Positions 17,625 to 25,725 are shown, counted from the first letter of the stretch. The stretch is 46,667 nucleotides of DNA from JBBIGV01 sp037447335 (GCA_037447335.1 JBBIGV010000024.1:1-46667), one strand, 5' to 3'. Notes: generated from the letters alone by a model not told the origin. Program-made: numbers and translations.

Positions 17625-17852
17625 AAATAAAAATGTAAAGTTAGGTTTTAAGGATAGACTAACTATCCGGCTTTCACCTGCACCAAAGTCATATTGAGGT
17701 TCACTAGTATCAGTAAGTGATTAAATTATTGATGGTTATTGCGATTTGTCATCTGTTAGGGTTACAATTACGCAGCAAACCCCAGTGCAGCAAAATAATT
17801 TAGGAAGGTTTGTAATAAAAGAAGGTTATTATAAAGTACTTCTGATATTACA

Positions 17853-18158
17853 TCAATTATTTTTTAATCTCTTCTCCAACTTCTCATAATCCCCCAGATA
17901 AGCACGCATTAAACTTTTCCAGAGTTTGCCGTGATTGGGATAATGGAAGTGTAATAGTTCGTGAACAATGACATACCTGCCAAGTTTTTTGTTCATATTA
18001 ATTAATTCATCATTGAAGTTTAAGTTACCATCTGTTGAGCAGGATGCCCATTTACGGCTCATAGGACGCACAGAGATGCCTTTTAAAGCTATATCTAGCT
18101 TGTCTGCGTACTTCATTACCTCTTTCTTAAATTCAGTTTTATCTTTCCATTTACTCAT
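17853..18158 (-). CDS. Short YgjP-like (DUF45) zinc metallopeptidase
   Basis: The 101-residue protein carries the zincin signature HELLHFHYPNHGKLW at ~66-80: two His and Glu in HExxH plus a third His. This is the core of YgjP/DUF45-type M48-like metallopeptidases, which are usually about 230 residues, so this is a compact version. Its start overlaps the end of hsdR by 8 nt, showing translational coupling to the restriction operon. YgjP-like genes are recurrent neighbours of type I R-M loci; their role there is not established. The catalytic residues look intact. Confidence 0.85.
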   Translation of the reverse strand: MSKWKDKTEFKKEVMKYADKLDIALKGISVRPMSRKWASCSTDGNLNFNDELINMNKKLGRYVIVHELLHFHYPNHGKLWKSLMRAYLGDYEKLEKRLKNN

Positions 18159-21084
18159 TAGCTTTTAGGATAATGTTAAACAAATCATCGATTATTTGTT
18201 TGGCTTTTTCTATGTCGTCCGTACCTGCTAAAAGTGTTAAATACATTTCCTGACGGAGTTCTTTTGTCTCTGCTTCGCTTGTTTGCCAGTGTGGGAACTT
18301 CTTAAAGCTCTCTGTAAAACTGTTAGCAGTGTTATCGCTGTTACTCAATCCATACTCGGTAAGCTTTTTTGAAAAGAAAAATGTTAAATCATCAAAACCT
18401 TTTGATTTCTTTTCTTCTTCCTGACTTAATGCTGCTTTGATTAATGCTTCAAGTTCTTCAAGTGCGGACTGAGTTGTAATAATCCTATCTTCATAATTTT
18501 CCTGGATGGCTTGTGCTTTTTCTTTTAGAGAAATAAGTACAAGATCACCGCTATGTTCTTCTGCATATTTGCCAATAGTCTTAACAAGGTTTATGACTTT
18601 TACATTATCCGGTTTCTGCCCTTTTTTAATTAGCTCTATTGTCTTTTCATTTAGCTCATAAGCATCTGTTGTCATTTCAAGATTTTCTATATCAACATTC
18701 TCTTTTACCAGATCAATTGTTTTTCTCTGGAATTCTTTATCAATGTAAATGTGCTTTGCATACGCATTGCGGACTATGTAATAGAACTGAGTAAGAAGTT
18801 TATAATTATCAATATAAGGTCTTAAGAATGCATCTGGGGAAATGATTTCATACAACATTTCAACTTCTTTGTAGAACTTAAAGAACTCTTTGCGTTTTGA
18901 TTTAGATTTGAAATGTTCAATTAACTTATCAACTTCTTTATCATTATAAGGCGGCTTTATTAGTCCCAAATATTTTGGAGCTGTGCTTTCCAGATTCTTC
19001 TTAAATAAATCTTTGAGAAGTGCTAAATCTCTTATAACACTTTTAACATCATCTGAATCAAAGGCTAGTGCCTTTTCAAGCTTATCAAATATTCCAATAA
19101 AATCTATTGCCAATCCAAAAGGTTTTTTCTTTCCCTCTTCATCTTCATAGGGACGATTTACTCTTGCTATTGCCTGAAGCAATGTATGATCTCTCATTGG
19201 TTTGTCTAAATACATTGCATAGAGTATGGGTGCATCGTAACCGGTTAAGAGTTTTTCTGTAACGATTAGAATTTTTGGCAGGACTTCATTCTTAGCAAAG
19301 TTCTTGCGAATAGTTTTTTCTTCTTCTTTATCTATCTGGTATTCTTTTAACTGCTCGGTATCGTTATGAGCGCTTGTATAAACAACCTGAGAGTATTCGG
19401 GGGGCAAGTATTTATCCAAAGCTTTTTTATAAAGTGCACAAGCTTCTCTATCAACTCCAACTAAAAATGCTTTATAACCAAGATTTTCTACATAAGTCTG
19501 GTAATGCTCTGCAACAAACTTTGCAATCTTATTAATTCTTCTTTTACCTTTTAAGAAATGTCTTGTCTGAACAGCCCTTTCCAGAATCTTGTTTAATTCA
19601 TCAATATCACTTATACCTTCAGCTTCTGCAAGCTTAAGGAATTCCTTTTCAAGTATTTCTTCTGGCACTCTTAAATCGTTTGGAGCAAGTGAGTAATAAA
19701 GAGGTAAAGTTGTTCCATCAGTAATAGAATCTGAAATGGAATATTTATCCAGATAACCCTTGGGATCATCAACTCCGAAAGTTTTAAATGTTCCTCTGCC
19801 GTAAGCTGTTCTATCTATTGGTGTGCCTGTAAATCCAATTAGAGTTGCATTAGGAATGGCAGCCATCAAATAGTTACCCAAATCACCGGAAGTTGTTCTG
19901 TGTGCTTCATCCACTAAAACATAAATATTACTCCTCGTGTTGATGTTGGGAGGCATATCATTAAACTTATGAATCATACTCACTATCAAACCACGATAAT
20001 CATCTTTTAATAAATCTCTCATTGCTGCGATGCTGTTTGCGTGAGCCACGTTTTGAATTCCCAATGAAGTAAGATTACGAATCATCTGATCTTCGAGTTC
20101 ATTTCTGTCAATCAATAAAATGATAGTTGGTTTATCTGCTTCCGGTTTTTTGAATAATAGCTCTGATGACTTGATGATAGTGAACGTTTTACCTGATCCC
20201 TGTGTATGCCAGACTAATCCCCTTCGCTTTTTAGTATCTAAAGCTCTCGTTACTACTTTCTCAACTGCCTCTACCTGATGCTGACGTAAAATATATTTAT
20301 TTAGTTCTTCATCCTTCTCTACAAAAACAATATATTTTTTTAGGTAAGCAAGAATTCTATCGATTGCAAAAAATGTTTTTACCTTCAACTCAAGATTTCC
20401 AATTTCCTCTCCGCCTTCGGCGGATTTCCAGTTGAAAAGATTTTTACGGTTTGTATTCCAGGTTACACCGTACAAAAAACCTAGTGCTTCCGTAACAGTA
20501 TAGATTTGCTGAGGGAGTAACATTTCGGGAGTTTCATTGTGGTATCGTCTTATCTGATCTATTCCTATTGCGAGAGCTTCATCTTTAGCTGCGTTTTTAC
20601 ACTCGATAACAATTACAGGAATGCCGTTAATAAAAAATACAACATCTTCCCTGTTGCCATATCTGCCATTGTAAAAATAATATTCTTCCGAAACGTGATA
20701 GGTGTTATTGGTGTGATCATCATAATCTATAAGCTTTAGGTTATACTCACGGTTATCCTCTGAGCAGAAGAATGTTTTTTCTCCTCTGAGGTATTGAAGA
20801 AAATCTTTGTTGCCCTGAATATCTATGCGAAGACTTTTAAGTTTTGAAAAAAGGTTATTGTCTTTTTCTATGTATTTGGGATTAAACTCAAAAACTTTTT
20901 CTAATAAAATATCTTTTAAGAAAGGATAAGAATTTTTAGCTCTTTCTGAAGGTAATGTTGCTGAAGTATCGAAGTGTCTTAGCTTTTCTGTTTCCTGCTG
21001 AGATAAAACTTCCCAGCCAATCTCATTCGCATATTTGAGAATTCTTTTTTGAACAGTTGTATGTTCTGTGAATGATTGGCTCAT
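18151..21084 (-). CDS. hsdR: Type I restriction enzyme, R subunit
   Basis: HsdR is the ATP-driven translocase and endonuclease of a type I system. The 977-residue sequence shows an N-terminal PD-ExK nuclease core (Asp 147 in REDVVF, then PVIVIECKN with Glu 161 and Lys 163). The SF2 helicase motor follows: Walker A TQGSGKT at 294-300, DEAH-type box VDEAHRT near 395, motif III GFTGTPI near 417 and motif VI-like QAIARVNRPY near 655. The C-terminal third is helical and probably contacts the MTase. All key motifs are intact and there is no frameshift, so it should be active. In transcription order it follows hsdM and hsdS and is separated from hsdS by a transposase gene and hairpins. Confidence 0.95.
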   Translation of the reverse strand: MSQSFTEHTTVQKRILKYANEIGWEVLSQQETEKLRHFDTSATLPSERAKNSYPFLKDILLEKVFEFNPKYIEKDNNLFSKLKSLRIDIQGNKDFLQYLRGEKTFFCSEDNREYNLKLIDYDDHTNNTYHVSEEYYFYNGRYGNREDVVFFINGIPVIVIECKNAAKDEALAIGIDQIRRYHNETPEMLLPQQIYTVTEALGFLYGVTWNTNRKNLFNWKSAEGGEEIGNLELKVKTFFAIDRILAYLKKYIVFVEKDEELNKYILRQHQVEAVEKVVTRALDTKKRRGLVWHTQGSGKTFTIIKSSELLFKKPEADKPTIILLIDRNELEDQMIRNLTSLGIQNVAHANSIAAMRDLLKDDYRGLIVSMIHKFNDMPPNINTRSNIYVLVDEAHRTTSGDLGNYLMAAIPNATLIGFTGTPIDRTAYGRGTFKTFGVDDPKGYLDKYSISDSITDGTTLPLYYSLAPNDLRVPEEILEKEFLKLAEAEGISDIDELNKILERAVQTRHFLKGKRRINKIAKFVAEHYQTYVENLGYKAFLVGVDREACALYKKALDKYLPPEYSQVVYTSAHNDTEQLKEYQIDKEEEKTIRKNFAKNEVLPKILIVTEKLLTGYDAPILYAMYLDKPMRDHTLLQAIARVNRPYEDEEGKKKPFGLAIDFIGIFDKLEKALAFDSDDVKSVIRDLALLKDLFKKNLESTAPKYLGLIKPPYNDKEVDKLIEHFKSKSKRKEFFKFYKEVEMLYEIISPDAFLRPYIDNYKLLTQFYYIVRNAYAKHIYIDKEFQRKTIDLVKENVDIENLEMTTDAYELNEKTIELIKKGQKPDNVKVINLVKTIGKYAEEHSGDLVLISLKEKAQAIQENYEDRIITTQSALEELEALIKAALSQEEEKKSKGFDDLTFFFSKKLTEYGLSNSDNTANSFTESFKKFPHWQTSEAETKELRQEMYLTLLAGTDDIEKAKQIIDDLFNIILKANE

Positions 21085-21230
21085 ATATCTAAATTTTATT
21101 GATACTAATAAGTAACAACTTTATTTTTGCGTTAGAATTTCAACCCGGTTTGTTCGAAGTATGACGTTATGTGTCAAGCAGTAAGTAGGACAAACGGGGT
21201 TTTTATTATTCATCTCAAAAATTATATTAA

Positions 21231-21320
21231 CACCTCGATTTATCGAGTTGAAATTAACACCGGCATTTATGCCGGTGATTACGCACACCGAAAGACTAAA
21301 GAAAACCGTTTCAACGGTTT
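21231..21320. repeat. Three REP-like hairpins downstream of transposase 1
   Basis: 21234-21247 has arms CTCGAT/ATCGAG. 21258-21277 has CACCGGCAT/ATGCCGGTG with a TT loop. 21303-21320 has AAACCGTT/AACGGTTT with a TC loop. The last contains the stop codon of the transposase gene (21311-21313). The first has lost its outer CACC/GGTG pairing on one side. Confidence 0.8.
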
Positions 21321-21751
21321 AAATTTAATCCATAAAGTTTTATGAATTCTTCATACTCTTCCGAAAAACTTCTTTTCCGATGATGTTCTTTCTGGTTTGA
21401 AATGTAATCAGAAACCTTATCTGCTACTGAATGCGAAACTGAAAATGCAGCATATCCTCTTCCCCAACTAAATTTTGTTTTGAGCAGATTGCTTTTGTTT
21501 ATCCAATTAGAAGAACTGCCCTTTAATAAATGTGCAACATCTTCAATCGTCATATTAGTTGGTAAATCTAACAAGATATGAACGTGATCAGGATTTACAA
21601 AGATTTGTCTGATAAATATTTTCTTTCCCTTTGCATAGGAAAGTAAATATTTTTTTAACTGCTCACAGGCTTCTGCAGTTAATACCTTTTCCCTGTTGTG
21701 AGTTCCCCAAATCAAATGAATCCAGCATCTTGTATATGAGTGAAGAGACAT
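21311..21751 (-). CDS. IS200/REP-associated (RAYT-like) Y1 transposase, copy 1
   Basis: The 146-residue protein is a single Y1-transposase (HUH) domain: HUH motif DHVHILLDLP with His 56 and His 58, GSSSNWINKS near 78-87, WGRGYAAFSVS near 96-106 and the catalytic tyrosine in DYISNQKEHH at 116. Such enzymes nick and join single-stranded DNA at hairpins; RAYTs act on dispersed REP hairpins. There is no accompanying tnpB. Both sides carry matching hairpins, and the stop codon lies inside one. It shares about 60% identity (88 of 146 positions by hand) with the copy at 23534-23977, so the two are related but not a recent duplication. It lies between hsdS and hsdR in the same orientation. Confidence 0.9.
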   Translation of the reverse strand: MSLHSYTRCWIHLIWGTHNREKVLTAEACEQLKKYLLSYAKGKKIFIRQIFVNPDHVHILLDLPTNMTIEDVAHLLKGSSSNWINKSNLLKTKFSWGRGYAAFSVSHSVADKVSDYISNQKEHHRKRSFSEEYEEFIKLYGLNLNR

Positions 21752-21783
21752 TTCTATAGCCTTTGATTTATCATAATGATATT

Positions 21784-21847
21784 AACACCGGCATTTATGC
21801 CGGTGTTTGTGAACTCCGATAGACTGAATATAACCGTTTTAACGGTT
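21784..21847. repeat. Two REP-like hairpins upstream of transposase 1
   Basis: 21784-21807 has arms AACACCGGCAT/ATGCCGGTGTT (11 bp, TT loop). 21832-21847 has AACCGTT/AACGGTT (TT loop). They mirror the pair found on the other side of the transposase gene, suggesting they are the left and right ends of the mobile unit. Confidence 0.8.
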
Positions 21848-21856
21848 TAGCTTCTG

Positions 21857-21973
21857 GGGCTGTCCAAAATGTAGCACAGATTACTAATCTGTGCTACGAT
21901 GAATTTAAATTTAATCTGAAATCAGACATATAAATTCAGAGTTGTTTGCAAAATTTACTTTTTGGTCAGCCCC
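21857..21973. repeat. MITE-like element, inverted copy
   Basis: Reverse complement of the element at 8553-8670. Ends GGGGCTGTCCAAAA and TTTTGGTCAGCCCC form a 14-bp terminal inverted repeat with one mismatch. The internal hairpin (arms GTAGCACAGATT/AATCTGTGCTAC) is at 21871-21897. Only about four positions differ from the other copy, so both moved or were homogenised recently. Confidence 0.8.
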
Positions 21974-21998
21974 TTAACGATTCACTATTTCTTTCTAC

Positions 21999-22081
21999 AC
22001 ACCTTGATAAATCAAGGTGTTAATTTTCTCGTACTCTCTTAGTCACCCCGATGAACTTGCCTGCGGCAGGTAGGCGGGGTG
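21999..22081. repeat. Two REP-like hairpins at the 3' end of hsdS
   Basis: 21999-22020 has arms ACACCTTGAT/ATCAAGGTGT with an AA loop. 22044-22081 has outer arms CACCCCG/CGGGGTG and an inner CCTGC/GCAGG hairpin. The second lies within the hsdS reading frame and codes for its last residues. Confidence 0.8.
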
Positions 22082-23337
22082 TTAATGCTTTCTTCTAATT
22101 TGAATTCAATATCTTTTACACGGATTTGACCAGTCATTAGAAGATTTAAAGTGTTCCTAAAGAGTTCTTGAAGATTCTTCGTTTTTGATTTAGCGATTTG
22201 AATTTTGTATTCAAGTTCAGAAAAAATAGAACTTATTTTTTTCTGAATAGCTAATTTAGGAAAGGGTATTAATGTGGACTGAACCACTCCCTTGGGAAGC
22301 CTTTGTCGTCCAGTGCTTCCTTCCATTTTACCTGCCAACGTTTTTCTAACATCTTCTTTTAGTAAGTAATAAAATAAATAGTGTATGTCACTTACTTCTT
22401 TAATTAGCTGAATTGGGATTACTTCTGTTGTTGCGTAACCAAAAATGAAATTGATATCAGCTATGCCTTGCTTTCCATTTTCAAACGATGGAGTAATCTT
22501 GGCTAATAACAGATCACCATTCTCAAAATATGTTCCGCTAGGAATATCAGAAAAATTTTTCGGTATAAAAGTATTAGCTTCAATTCCAGTATCGGGGATC
22601 AATTCCATCGGAATAAATGGCAGGTCTTTATAATTAGTAAGATTTCTGTTTCTTGGTTTTTTAGTAAAAACATAAACTTCATCAATTCTTTTAACTTCCC
22701 AACTTTCTGGGACGGGACCAATCTCTGTTTGTTTTTGTGGTTCGCCATTAAGTCCTTCTGTAAAGAGTTTTTGCATTAAAACTTTTTTAAGCTCCTGGGT
22801 GGTTTTAATTATTTGTTCTTGTGTCTCAATTGCCTGCTGAATTTTGGAAAGCACGTGAGCAATTTTTTTTTGTTCAGAAGGTGATGGAAAGGGAAACTGA
22901 TATTTTTCAACATCAGGTTTCTGGATGCTCGGTAACGTAGTTTTTGCGTGTAATCCAGAAAGAGGATTGATTAAAAACCAATTATATATCATTTCCATTG
23001 GTGGTAATTCTTTAATCCATTTCAAATAAAAAGTAGTATCTGTGGGATAAGTTGGACTATAAAATTTTTGAACTGATCCTGCGGTTCCCTTTCTACCTAT
23101 GACAAGAGTTGGGAAATCAACCAAAGGTTCCTGAACAAATCCAAAAATACCACCTGAACCAACAAGTGGAATATTACCAGTTGTTTTGGGATTTGCCTTA
23201 CCATATTCAACTGTTGCCCATTCATTTATTTCATTTACATCCCAATCCTCAGGGATTAACCCGATATCAGTTTGTTTGAAACCAGCGGGGATTAGATTGG
23301 AATCGCTTGCTATTTCTGTTTTCTTTATCGTCATCAT
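22039..23337 (-). CDS. hsdS: Type I restriction-modification specificity subunit
   Basis: HsdS sets the target sequence of the complex. The 432-residue protein has the usual two target-recognition domains, each opening with a related motif (TDIGLIPEDWDVNEI at ~24 and TEIGPVPESWEVKRI at ~205), and two long conserved helices (SPSEQKKIAHVLSKIQQAIE at ~150-170 and LAIQKKISSIFSELEYKI at ~365-382) that span the two DNA half-sites. A bipartite target is expected. The C-terminus after KDIEFKLEES (last 14 residues) is encoded by a REP-like hairpin rather than by family sequence. The 5' side has a hairpin ending 4 nt before the ATG and no clear ribosome-binding site. Confidence 0.93.
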   Translation of the reverse strand: MMTIKKTEIASDSNLIPAGFKQTDIGLIPEDWDVNEINEWATVEYGKANPKTTGNIPLVGSGGIFGFVQEPLVDFPTLVIGRKGTAGSVQKFYSPTYPTDTTFYLKWIKELPPMEMIYNWFLINPLSGLHAKTTLPSIQKPDVEKYQFPFPSPSEQKKIAHVLSKIQQAIETQEQIIKTTQELKKVLMQKLFTEGLNGEPQKQTEIGPVPESWEVKRIDEVYVFTKKPRNRNLTNYKDLPFIPMELIPDTGIEANTFIPKNFSDIPSGTYFENGDLLLAKITPSFENGKQGIADINFIFGYATTEVIPIQLIKEVSDIHYLFYYLLKEDVRKTLAGKMEGSTGRQRLPKGVVQSTLIPFPKLAIQKKISSIFSELEYKIQIAKSKTKNLQELFRNTLNLLMTGQIRVKDIEFKLEESINTPPTCRRQVHRGD

Positions 23338-23341
23338 CTTT

Positions 23342-23531
23342 AAGCCGTTGAAACGGCTTTGAGTTTATGTATTGTCTTTCTCTATCACCTCGATAAATCG
23401 AGGTGTTAATGAGATTTATTCTAAGAACTCTCATTAATACTTTTCTTTACCTGTATTCTCACTAACACCTTGCTTCAGCAAGGTGATATTACCACTACAA
23501 ACAAGACACACGTGCAACTGCTTCAGCAGTT
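23342..23531. repeat. Four REP-like hairpins between hsdS and transposase 2
   Basis: 23342-23359 has arms AAGCCGTT/AACGGCTT (GA loop). 23386-23405 has CACCTCGAT/ATCGAGGTG (AA loop). 23466-23485 has CACCTTGCT/AGCAAGGTG (TC loop). 23516-23531 has AACTGCT/AGCAGTT (TC loop). Arms differ between hairpins but always remain perfectly paired, and loops are 2 nt. Confidence 0.85.
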
Positions 23532-23533
23532 TT

Positions 23534-23977
23534 TTAATCATCAAAATATTTCATTCCATACTTAGTTATGAACTCTTTATATTCTTCAGCGAACGATTTT
23601 ATCTTGTGATGTTCTTCCTGATTCGCAATATATTCACAAACCTTACTAACTGCTGATTCTGATACTGAAAATACGCCATAACCTCTGCCCCAGTTAAATT
23701 TAGTTTTCAACAAATTACTTTTGTTAATCCAATTAGATGAGCTTCCTTTAAATAGCTGAACTGCATCTTCTATACTCAGATTAGTTGGTAAGTCAATTAA
23801 TAAATGAGGGTGATCAGCGTTTACATAGTTTATTTTCATATAGATATTTTTTTCTTTTGCATATTCATAGTAGTAATTCGAAAGCTTAACTCTTGCTTCT
23901 TTATGCAATACTCTTTCTCTGTTAAGTGTACCAAATATAATATGAAGCCAGCATTTTGAGTATGAGTGCAGCGACAT
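23534..23977 (-). CDS. IS200/REP-associated (RAYT-like) Y1 transposase, copy 2
   Basis: This is a 147-residue Y1-transposase homologous to the copy at 21311-21751 along its whole length, with catalytic Tyr in EYIANQEEHH at 116 and WGRGYGVFSVS near 96. The HUH motif reads DHPHLLIDLP (His 56, Pro 57, His 58). The central residue is normally a bulky hydrophobic, so Pro is unusual, though both His remain. I place the start at ATG 23977 because the homologue also begins MSLHSY; the ATG at 23995 would add six residues. It sits between hsdM and hsdS in the same orientation, bracketed by hairpins, with no tnpB. Confidence 0.88.
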   Translation of the reverse strand: MSLHSYSKCWLHIIFGTLNRERVLHKEARVKLSNYYYEYAKEKNIYMKINYVNADHPHLLIDLPTNLSIEDAVQLFKGSSSNWINKSNLLKTKFNWGRGYGVFSVSESAVSKVCEYIANQEEHHKIKSFAEEYKEFITKYGMKYFDD

Positions 23978-24000
23978 TTTATTTATTTCTTTCATTTTTA

Positions 24001-24167
24001 AGCCGTTGAAACGGCTAAATTTTTTTTGTTTATTTTTTATTCACCTCGATAAATCGAGGTGTTAATGATATTCTCAGCATTTTTTATCAACACCTTGCTT
24101 TATTAACCCCTGACTTAAGTCAGGGGTTAATGAAACGAATCCAAAACCAAAACCGTTTCAACGGTTT
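24001..24167. repeat. Four REP-like hairpins between transposase 2 and hsdM
   Basis: 24001-24016 has arms AGCCGTT/AACGGCT (GA loop). 24042-24061 has CACCTCGAT/ATCGAGGTG (AA loop). 24103-24130 is a perfect 28-nt palindrome with arms TTAACCCCTGACTT and its complement. 24150-24167 has AAACCGTT/AACGGTTT (TC loop), 5 nt from the hsdM stop codon. A lone CACCTTGCTT at 24091-24100 looks like half of a hairpin such as 23466-23485. Confidence 0.85.
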
Positions 24168-24171
24168 CAAA

Positions 24172-25725
24172 CTAATAACCCAATTTTTGAAAAATATCTT
24201 TTAACTCTTTATCAATTTCTTTTTGTTCCTGCTCAAGTTCTTTTAAGTCCTCAAGTATTTCACCGATAGGTCTGTAAGTTTCTTCTTCTGCTGTGTGTAT
24301 GTAACGGGTTGGAGATAAGTTATAATCATTTTTAACAATCTCATCTTTCTCAATAACCTTACTAAATTTATCTATCTCTTTCCAGTTTAGATATGCTTCA
24401 ACAATTTTATTCTGGTTTTCGTCAGGTATAAAGTTCTTTGGCTGTCCTTTCTGGAATTCTTTGGAAGCATTTATTAAAAGAATTTTATTCTTTTTACCAT
24501 TAGCTTTTTTCTTGTTAAGAAATAAGACAATACCAGGTGCGGAGGTGTTATAAAAAAGATTCTCGGGTAAGTATAAAACTCCTTCAATTAAATCCTGCTC
24601 AACAAACCATTTTCTAATTTCTTTCTCTTTGTTAGTGCTTTGATTCCCTGAACCTCTTGAAACTGCTCCTGTATCTAAAACAATTCCTGCTCTTCCCTTT
24701 TCATTTAAAGAAGCAAGAATATGTTGAGCCCAACCCCAATCTGCTGTTCCGTTAGGCGGGAACCCTGCAGCAAATCTTTCAAGCTCATCATTTTCATAAA
24801 TGCTTTGGTTAAATGCAGATTGATTCCACATCGGATTTGCAATTACTCTGTCAAACTTTCTTAGCTTGTTACCAATTTTAAACTTGGGTGTATTCATTGT
24901 ATCACCAATTTCAATAGTACCTTCCATATCGTGGATAACCATATTCATATTTGCCATTGCCCAGGTGCTAGAGATATATTCCTGTCCGTTTAATTGAAGC
25001 GGTGCATACTTCTCTTTGCTGCGCAAGTGCATTTTATCCTGCAGGACTAACTGACATTTTATAAGCAAGCCTGCAGAGCCACAGCAGGGATCGTAAATTT
25101 CTTGTCCGGGTTCAGGATCAAGAATACGAGCCATAATGATTCCAACTTCTTTTGGAGTGTAGAACTCACCAGCACTTTGTCCTCCACCTTCAGCAAATTT
25201 TCTAATTAGATACTCATAGCTTCTGCCAATGATATCAGGTTCAACGTCTTTAAGACCTAATCGTTTTTTGCTTATTTCTTCAATAAGGTTACTGAGCTTG
25301 TCATCGTCAATATCTCTTTGCCCGTGAGTGGTTGCATTGAAATCAACTCTGTCAATAATTCCCTGCAAACGTGGATTTTCTCTTGCAATATCTCGGAGTT
25401 TGTTGGTTAGTTCTTCACCAATTTTTGTTGAGAGCTTACGTATGACAGACCAAGTTGGATCTTCGATATTTTTAGGTCTTAGAGGAATGTAAAAGCGAAT
25501 TAACTTTCTGTCTTTTTCTATAAGTTTTAGTGCTTTTTGTTTATCACCAATCTTATCAGTAATTCTTTGCACTTCATCATCAAATACATCACACAGTCGT
25601 TTAACAAAAATAAGGGGTAGTATAAAGTCTTTGTACTTGGGGGCGTCTTGCGCTCCTCTGATGGCACAAGCCGCATCCCATATCCAGGATTCAAGGGACT
25701 TGGAGTTGTTATTGTTACTTGCCAT
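24172..25725 (-). CDS. hsdM: Type I restriction-modification adenine methyltransferase subunit
   Basis: HsdM provides N6-adenine methylation for the complex. The 517-residue protein has the HsdM N-terminal helical domain (~10-130), GRSYEYLIRKFAEGGGQSAG near 167, SAM-binding motif I in DPCCGSAGL at 212-220, and the catalytic motif IV as NPMW at 297-300, a variant of NPPF/Y/W common in this subgroup. A C-terminal coiled segment (LEDLKELEQEQKEIDKEL) probably contacts HsdS. It is the first gene of the operon in transcription order, with an inverted repeat just upstream. All key residues are present. Confidence 0.95.
   Translation of the reverse strand: MASNNNNSKSLESWIWDAACAIRGAQDAPKYKDFILPLIFVKRLCDVFDDEVQRITDKIGDKQKALKLIEKDRKLIRFYIPLRPKNIEDPTWSVIRKLSTKIGEELTNKLRDIARENPRLQGIIDRVDFNATTHGQRDIDDDKLSNLIEEISKKRLGLKDVEPDIIGRSYEYLIRKFAEGGGQSAGEFYTPKEVGIIMARILDPEPGQEIYDPCCGSAGLLIKCQLVLQDKMHLRSKEKYAPLQLNGQEYISSTWAMANMNMVIHDMEGTIEIGDTMNTPKFKIGNKLRKFDRVIANPMWNQSAFNQSIYENDELERFAAGFPPNGTADWGWAQHILASLNEKGRAGIVLDTGAVSRGSGNQSTNKEKEIRKWFVEQDLIEGVLYLPENLFYNTSAPGIVLFLNKKKANGKKNKILLINASKEFQKGQPKNFIPDENQNKIVEAYLNWKEIDKFSKVIEKDEIVKNDYNLSPTRYIHTAEEETYRPIGEILEDLKELEQEQKEIDKELKDIFQKLGY

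Noticed and set aside
21231..24167. CRISPR array
   Set aside because: The repeats are palindromes of several different sequences with irregular spacing, separated by genes, and no cas gene is present.
24172..25725. hsdM inactivated by NPMW in place of NPPF/Y/W
   Set aside because: NPMW is, to my knowledge, common in this HsdM subgroup and the rest of the protein is intact.
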